Shown here one piece after another: positions 8,096 to 10,702 of a stretch of 10,702 nt of DNA. Source of the DNA: Bacillota bacterium (GTDB lineage: Bacteria > Bacillota > Clostridia > Acetivibrionales > DTU013); NCBI GenBank assembly GCA_023411715.1, contig JAEYOM010000091.1, positions 1 through 10,702 on the forward strand, in the 5' to 3' direction. The number at the start of each line of letters is the position of its first letter. The stretch's first letter is position 1. Made by a program: the position numbers and the translations under genes. Under the pieces are notes generated by a model. The model did no database searches and was not told the DNA's origin. It saw only the letters and a list, made by a program, of their open reading frames with translations.

Positions 8096-8138
8096 GAAAT
8101 AATAAAAGCCGCGGATTCAGTGTGCCTTCCGCAGCTTT
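8031..8138 (-). promoter_or_regulatory. Four-arm transcription attenuator controlling the ABC-F gene
   Basis: Four segments can pair in two exclusive ways. Arm 1 AAAGCTGCGGA (8128-8138) pairs with arm 2 TCCGCGGCTTT (8105-8115), 11 pairs with one G-U. Arms 3 and 4 form the terminator (8031-8062). Alternatively, arm 2 ATCCGCGGC (8108-8116) pairs perfectly over nine bases with arm 3 GCCGCGGAT (8052-8060), with further T-G pairs possible. That pairing removes the 5' half of the terminator stem. A short ORF ends at the edge of arm 1, so a ribosome stalled there would hide arm 1, free arm 2 and allow read-through. Attenuators of this kind are known in front of erm genes and several ABC-F resistance genes. 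The trigger here is not known. Confidence 0.75.
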
Positions 8139-8166
8139 AACATACGATCGTTATTACGCTCTTCAT
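8137..8166 (-). CDS. Candidate nine-codon leader peptide MKSVITIVC
   Basis: ATG at 8164-8166 opens nine codons, MKSVITIVC, with TAA at 8137-8139 touching arm 1 of the attenuator. Size, position and the run of Val/Ile residues resemble the stalling leader peptides of macrolide-resistance genes, such as the Ile/Val-rich cores of ErmCL and ErmAL1. The weakness is the ribosome-binding site: only AAGG, about 14 bases upstream, is visible. An alternative overlapping ORF, MLKLRKAH (8117-8143), would carry ribosomes directly across arm 1 but also lacks a Shine-Dalgarno. The call rests on geometry rather than on translation signals. Confidence 0.4.
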   Translation of the reverse strand: MKSVITIVC

Positions 8167-8251
8167 ACTGAATATTATTGCCTTACAAAATCATAACCGA
8201 GATTTATGAAAGCGAAAATATCCAAATGTCTGACACGTATATTCCGAGTAC

Positions 8252-8281
8252 AATATAGCTGTAATAAAACCATATCTGCAA
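8252..8281 (-). promoter_or_regulatory. Weak candidate promoter for the ABC-F leader transcript
   Basis: TTGCAG (8276-8281) and TATATT (8252-8257) are separated by 18 bases. The -10 matches consensus at five of six positions and the -35 at three. It would start a transcript about 80 nt before the leader ORF. A second overlapping pair (TTACAG, 17 bases, TATACG) is weaker. The stronger promoter at 8596-8625 could instead drive a longer transcript. Confidence 0.3.
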
Positions 8282-8354
8282 TTTTTACGCCATACGGCCG
8301 AATGATCACACAAGTCACAAACAGTGTATCAAAATACCTGCCTTGACAAGCTCT

Positions 8355-8394
8355 TTCCTGCTTTCAAAAGCTTATTCCTGCTTTCAGAAGCTTA
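8355..8394. repeat. Two tandem 20-bp direct repeats (one mismatch)
   Basis: The unit TTCCTGCTTTCAAAAGCTTA (8355-8374) is repeated at once as the same sequence with one A-to-G change (8375-8394). Each unit contains a small inverted repeat, GCTTT...AAGC. It lies in the non-genic stretch before the ABC-F leader. It may be a local duplication or a pair of protein-binding sites. Confidence 0.8.
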
Positions 8395-8482
8395 ATATAA
8401 AAATCATCCCGGCATCGGCTACTTGCAGCTTTTAGGCTCCGGACAATGCATCACCGAATATGATATGCACTTTGGTCCCCAT
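8384..8482 (-). pseudogene. Possible remnant of a DUF1835-type gene start
   Basis: The frame from ATG 8480-8482 reads MGTKVHIIFGDALSGA, then TAA, then KLQVADAGM in the same frame before a TGA at 8384-8386. The N-terminus resembles, from memory, proteins of the DUF1835 family, which begin with a pattern like hIHIVFGDSxAGxLK. If the TAA came from a TTA codon, the reading would be SGALKLQVADAGM, fitting that pattern. The match covers fewer than 30 residues, and nothing recognisable follows. This is a tentative call. Confidence 0.25.
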
Positions 8483-8496
8483 GACCTTATGGTCAT
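8481..8496. repeat. Inverted repeat ATGACC-TTAT-GGTCAT
   Basis: Six-base perfect arms with a four-base loop span the stop codon of the small ORF upstream and the ATG of the possible remnant gene. A partly overlapping alternative, GGTC-ATGGG-GACC on the minus strand, could compete with it. It may be a translational-coupling hairpin left from a once functional gene pair. Confidence 0.4.
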
Positions 8497-8552
8497 TGCT
8501 CGGAGCTGAGGCCGCGGCCTTTTGCCGGTACACTGGGATAACACCATTCCAT
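8493..8552 (-). CDS. Small ORF with strong promoter and RBS (19 codons), function unknown
   Basis: AGGAGGGG (8559-8566) lies six bases before ATG 8550-8552, and the ORF reads MEWCYPSVPAKGRGLSSEQ before TGA. A good promoter (8596-8625) lies just upstream, so translation initiation here is plausible. The peptide matches nothing I recognise. It may be a leader peptide, a small protein, or the only surviving start of a decayed gene. The 12-bp perfect palindrome AGGCCGCGGCCT (8509-8520) lies within it. Confidence 0.35.
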   Translation of the reverse strand: MEWCYPSVPAKGRGLSSEQ

Positions 8553-8595
8553 GGTTTGCCCCTCCTGTACTGGCTTTCAGTTTTATTACCCGTTT

Positions 8596-8625
8596 ATTAT
8601 AATATGTACTGTTTGAAAAAAGCAA
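8596..8625 (-). promoter_or_regulatory. Sigma-A-type promoter after the PHP gene
   Basis: A perfect -10 TATAAT (8596-8601) follows TTGCTT (8620-8625) at 18 bases on the minus strand. It lies 16 bases beyond the stop codon of the PHP gene and about 30 bases before the strong Shine-Dalgarno of the 19-codon ORF. It could also feed the long leader that ends at the ABC-F attenuator. Confidence 0.6.
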
Positions 8626-8641
8626 TACATTTTTACAAACT

Positions 8642-9346
8642 TTAACAGCCGGCTGTCCCGTTACCGGGGGGCCCGTTACCGGCCGGCCCGTTTCTCTTTA
8701 CGGCTTCGATAAATTCTTCGATAGAAAAAATTTCGTGATCGAATTCCATGCCCCCCCCGTACATGCGTCCCGTAAAATGCGTATCCGAACCGCCGGTACG
8801 GTACAGTGAATACTTACATGCCAGTTCAAGCGCAAGCCTGTCGAACTTCGGGTCGTTATGACTTGCGTTGCACACTTCGACTGCGTCCACGTATTCGGGG
8901 AAAACCCTTATACTGCTGATATAGCTTGCCTCCCTGAAGGGATGCGCCTGTGAAACGAAGCCCCCGCTCTGCCGGACTACCGTCAAGTATTTCTCTATTG
9001 GCCAGGTCAGCATATCGGGGTTACCGAGAAGAAAATCCCTGTCCAATCCGTACGTCAGGAACTCCGCACCCCTGTCATTATACTCCCATCCGAAAAAGAC
9101 ATGGAAATTAAGCTTTTCCGCCTCTTTCAAGGCGTTCTCATAACCGAGGCAAAAAGCGTTTATCCGTTCTTCCCAGGATAAATCTGAAGGGATCGCCGTA
9201 TTTCCATTGAAAAAATGGTCTGTTATAATAATTCCCGAATACCCCGCAAAGTAATGCGCCCTGACCATTTCGGCGCCGGTACTCCGGGCGCAGGCGCTGG
9301 CCTCTTTCGTGTGCAGGTGGGTCTCGTATCTGAACCTTTTAGCCAT
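8642..9346 (-). CDS. PHP-domain metal-dependent phosphoesterase
   Basis: A single PHP domain, an alpha/beta barrel that holds two or three metal ions and hydrolyses phosphoester bonds. Ligand motifs in order (234-residue numbering): HLH at 10-12, TDH at 42-44, GWE with Glu88, AHP with His135, NASH at 160-163, and SDTH with Asp188 and His190. The full set is present, so the enzyme should be active. Substrate is unknown; relatives act on nucleotides, histidinol phosphate or oligonucleotides. The start at 9344-9346 overlaps the upstream regulator gene by eight bases (ATGGCTAA) with GGAG ten bases before, implying translational coupling. An upstream in-frame ATG at 9400 would intrude 62 bases into that gene and is unlikely. 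The C-terminus ends in a repetitive Asn/Gly/Pro tail outside the domain. Confidence 0.9.
   Translation of the reverse strand: MAKRFRYETHLHTKEASACARSTGAEMVRAHYFAGYSGIIITDHFFNGNTAIPSDLSWEERINAFCLGYENALKEAEKLNFHVFFGWEYNDRGAEFLTYGLDRDFLLGNPDMLTWPIEKYLTVVRQSGGFVSQAHPFREASYISSIRVFPEYVDAVEVCNASHNDPKFDRLALELACKYSLYRTGGSDTHFTGRMYGGGMEFDHEIFSIEEFIEAVKRNGPAGNGPPGNGTAGC
8648..8692 (-). repeat. Three 15-bp tandem repeats encoding NGPAG-NGPPG-NGTAG
   Basis: Three adjacent 15-bp units, each beginning AACGGG and ending CCGGT or CCGGC, encode the last residues of the PHP protein before its final Cys. The tail follows the normal end of the fold and is likely disordered. Because the units keep the reading frame, copy number could vary without breaking the gene. 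Confidence 0.85.
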
Positions 9347-9701
9347 GCCTGACATGCTCCATTCCCTGGTTGAAAAGCTGCAGTATGTGGTCGTCGTCAA
9401 GGGAATAATATACCGATTTGCCTTCCTTCCGGTATTTGACGAGCTTCATGTTCCTCATCATTCTGAGCTGATGCGAGACCGCCGACTGTGTCATGCCGAT
9501 GGCTTCCGCTATATCGCAGACGCACAGGTCGCATTTGGACAGTGTAAAAATGATCTTGATCCTGGTCGGGTCCCCGAGTACCTTAAAGACTTCCGAAAGT
9601 CTGATCGAATCATCGTCGCCAATCATGCATGCCTTGACCCTGCTAACTTTCTCAGTATCTATTTTCGTTTCCAGACAACTGTCACAAATCTCATCGTTCA
9701 T
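9339..9701 (-). CDS. ArsR/SmtB-family metal-sensing transcriptional repressor
   Basis: A winged-helix repressor that leaves DNA when it binds metal. In the numbering from the upstream ATG (9722, 127 residues) it has an N-terminal CDSC (Cys13, Cys16) and Cys32. The core is LSEVFKVLGDPTRIKIIFTL, then CDLCVCDIA with Cys64, Cys67 and Cys69 (the CadC/ZiaR-type alpha-3N site) and recognition helix TQSAVSHQLRMM. The C-terminal helix has Asp110, His112, His123 and His126 in the exact DxH-x10-HxxH spacing of the CzrA/SmtB alpha-5 site. Having both sites suggests sensing of Cd/Pb/Zn-type ions, with Zn most plausible. I chose ATG 9699-9701 because GGAG lies six bases upstream; the ATG at 9720-9722 has no Shine-Dalgarno. 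It overlaps the PHP gene by eight bases and probably represses its own operon. Confidence 0.93.
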   Translation of the reverse strand: MNDEICDSCLETKIDTEKVSRVKACMIGDDDSIRLSEVFKVLGDPTRIKIIFTLSKCDLCVCDIAEAIGMTQSAVSHQLRMMRNMKLVKYRKEGKSVYYSLDDDHILQLFNQGMEHVRHG

Positions 9702-9785
9702 ACTTAACTCCGTAATTTTCATACACTTTGCATTATGTTTATGCCTGAATCCTGATTAAAACCTCGATATTTGTCCGATACTTTA

Positions 9786-9814
9786 ATTATATTTTTTATA
9801 TTGGCAATAGTCAA
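9786..9814 (-). promoter_or_regulatory. Sigma-A promoter of the arsR-type/PHP operon
   Basis: TTGACT (9809-9814), a 17-base spacer and a perfect TATAAT (9786-9791) point toward the regulator gene. This is the best promoter match in the window. The leader to the chosen start is about 75-80 bases. The -35 box sits inside an inverted repeat. Confidence 0.85.
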
Positions 9815-9823
9815 ACAATTGCC
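9803..9823. promoter_or_regulatory. Candidate operator: GGCAAT-N9-ATTGCC
   Basis: A perfect six-base inverted repeat with a nine-base spacer covers the -35 box (9809-9814) of the regulator promoter. It lies 14 bases upstream of the -35 of the divergent phosphoesterase gene. A dimeric ArsR-type repressor bound here would block its own operon and might affect the neighbour. The sequence is not a known CzrA/SmtB or CadC consensus, so the assignment rests on position and symmetry. Confidence 0.4.
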
Positions 9824-9836
9824 GCTTAAATACCTG

Positions 9837-9865
9837 TTGCCGAGCACTGCGGTAATTGGTATATT
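9837..9865 (+). promoter_or_regulatory. Promoter of the metallophosphoesterase gene
   Basis: TTGCCG (9837-9842), a 17-base spacer and TATATT (9860-9865) precede the gene by about 30 bases. A small inverted repeat, TATATTAAGTATAT, overlaps the -10. The Shine-Dalgarno AGGAG ends eight bases before the ATG. Confidence 0.65.
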
Positions 9866-9894
9866 AAGTATATGACTTTACAGGAGAATACATA

Positions 9895-10698
9895 ATGCTG
9901 GTATTGTTGATAATACTGATAGTATTTTTAGCGTTTTATTTATATATGACCTTCGAAACCACCTGGCTAAAGATAGAAAGGCTTGATTTTTCGCGCGACG
10001 GCAAAGGCCTTAAGATAATGCATCTGTCGGACCTGCATGTATATATGACCAGGATTTCCGCAGCAAGGATACGTGAAGTGGTCAAAGCCGAAAAACCCGA
10101 TGTCATACTGATCACGGGTGATTACATAAACAGGCCCGTCCACGCGGCCGGGTTCCTGCATTATCTTTATACCTTCTGCAAGGGCTACAGGACCATTATA
10201 TGCCTCGGCAACCATGATTACAGGGCATTCGGCTCGAACATGGAAGGCCTTGAGAATTTCGTTCGTGAAATCGAAGCGCTGAATGTGGACGTTCTGAGAA
10301 ACAGGACTGTTATAGTTGAAAAGCAGGGAAAGAAATATAACATAATCGGCATCGACGATCTTAGAAGAGGCAGTCCCGATATCGAAAAAGCCATGATCGG
10401 CTGCGTGCCAGGCGCTCCGAAGATATCGATCACCCACAACCCCGATATCGCATTGAAGATCCCGGGCAAAATAGTCGATTACATGTTTGCCGGCCATTTT
10501 CACGGCGGGCAGATATGGATGCCCTGCAACTTGGAATTTCTCCTGCTCCGCGACGACGAACTCTGCAAGATGGGGATCAAACGCGGTCTCAAAAAGATCA
10601 ACGACATAAAGGTCTACCTGAACAGGGGCCTCGGCAACGGCGTCGTACCGCTGCGCTTCATGTCGCGTCCGGAGATACTGATCTGTACTATACCGTAA
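9895..10698 (+). CDS. Membrane-anchored calcineurin-like metallophosphoesterase (YkuE/YaeI-like)
   Basis: A dinuclear-metal phosphoesterase. Residues 1-20 form one hydrophobic helix without a clear cleavage site, so the protein is probably tethered to the membrane, with the catalytic part most likely outside as in B. subtilis YkuE-type proteins. Motifs in order: DLH (Asp46, His48), GDY (Asp76), GNHD (Asn106 to Asp108), THN (His181) and GHFHGGQ (His201, His203). This is the complete set of metal and phosphate ligands. Family members have been linked to cell-wall or lipid phosphoesters, but the substrate here is unknown. The 267-residue length is normal. It is transcribed divergently from the metal-sensor operon and shares its control region, so metal-linked expression is possible but unproven. 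The gene ends four bases before the window edge. Confidence 0.93.
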   Translation: MLVLLIILIVFLAFYLYMTFETTWLKIERLDFSRDGKGLKIMHLSDLHVYMTRISAARIREVVKAEKPDVILITGDYINRPVHAAGFLHYLYTFCKGYRTIICLGNHDYRAFGSNMEGLENFVREIEALNVDVLRNRTVIVEKQGKKYNIIGIDDLRRGSPDIEKAMIGCVPGAPKISITHNPDIALKIPGKIVDYMFAGHFHGGQIWMPCNLEFLLLRDDELCKMGIKRGLKKINDIKVYLNRGLGNGVVPLRFMSRPEILICTIP

Positions 10699-10702
10699 AA
10701 CC

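Larger units (their letters stand above)
7943..8641. other. 699-bp region without a long gene: ABC-F leader plus decayed sequence
   Basis: No convincing gene longer than about 20 codons is present here on either strand. From right to left on the minus strand it holds a promoter (8596-8625), a small ORF with a strong Shine-Dalgarno (8493-8552), a possible decayed gene start (8384-8482), a 20-bp tandem repeat (8355-8394), a weak candidate promoter (8252-8281), a nine-codon leader ORF (8137-8166) and an attenuator (8031-8138). Open frames up to about 68 codons overlap these elements but lack a ribosome-binding site and recognisable protein features. The ABC-F Shine-Dalgarno GAGGAG closes the region at the left end. 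Confidence 0.7.

Noticed and set aside
8419..8625. A 68-codon minus-strand open frame in the region upstream of the ABC-F gene
   Set aside because: It would begin at a TTG within the -35 region of a good promoter, has no ribosome-binding site, and overlaps the better supported 19-codon ORF in another frame.
8611..8640. AT-rich hairpin (GTTTGtAAAAA paired with TTTTTtCAAAC) just after the PHP stop as a terminator
   Set aside because: The stem is nearly all A-T, has a mismatch, and no T-tract follows. It overlaps the promoter at 8596-8625. I see no convincing terminator for this operon.
1..10702. CRISPR arrays, insertion sequences, tRNA or rRNA genes
   Set aside because: No regularly spaced repeats, transposase-like frames, terminal inverted repeats or RNA-gene signatures were seen. 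The repeats found are short local tandem units.

Overview
The window looks like chromosomal DNA of a Gram-positive, plant-biomass-degrading bacterium of the Firmicutes, most likely a clostridial or Paenibacillus-like lineage. The grounds are strong purine-rich Shine-Dalgarno sites (GGAGGTGG, AAGGAGG, AGGAGG), sigma-A-type promoters, a TTG start, intrinsic terminators with T-tracts, and a very large secreted modular xylanase. No genus can be fixed from the sequence alone. Five of the six complete genes lie on the minus strand, and only the last gene is on the plus strand.

Layout from left to right. (1) Positions 1-316 (minus) hold the 5' part of a second xylan-binding gene. It keeps a ribosome-binding site but has lost its signal peptide and half of its first CBM22 module, and it carries a one-base frameshift. 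(2) Positions 506-4099 (minus) encode an intact 1197-residue secreted GH10 endo-xylanase (CBM22-CBM22-GH10-CBM9-beta-sandwich modules-PxKF), with a clear terminator at 439-477. (3) Positions 4310-5800 (minus) encode a six-helix membrane chemoreceptor-type protein without an obvious extracellular sensor or HAMP domain, ending at a strong terminator. (4) Positions 5891-7942 (minus) encode an ABC-F ATPase with a short collagen-like Gly-X-Y insert in its C-terminal linker. (5) Positions 7943-8641 have no long gene but are rich in structure. They hold a promoter with a small ORF, a possible decayed gene start, a 20-bp tandem repeat and, just before the ABC-F gene, a four-arm transcription attenuator preceded by a nine-codon leader ORF. 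(6) Positions 8642-9346 and 9339-9701 (minus) are an overlapping two-gene operon: a metal-sensing ArsR/SmtB repressor followed by a PHP-family metal-dependent phosphoesterase. (7) Positions 9895-10698 (plus) encode a divergent, membrane-anchored calcineurin-like metallophosphoesterase.

How the parts may work together. The xylanase and its broken neighbour belong to plant-polysaccharide use. The ArsR-like gene has both CadC-type (CxC) and CzrA-type (DxH...HxxH) metal ligands. It shares a short intergenic region with two metal-dependent phosphoesterases, and an inverted repeat covers its own -35 box, so autoregulation by metal is a reasonable inference. The most interesting element is the ABC-F leader. 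Arms 1:2 and 3:4 (terminator) compete with a nine-pair 2:3 antiterminator, and a short ORF rich in Val and Ile ends at arm 1. This is the layout expected of antibiotic-induced ribosome-stalling attenuators, here in front of a translation-factor-type ATPase. It is inferred from sequence only.
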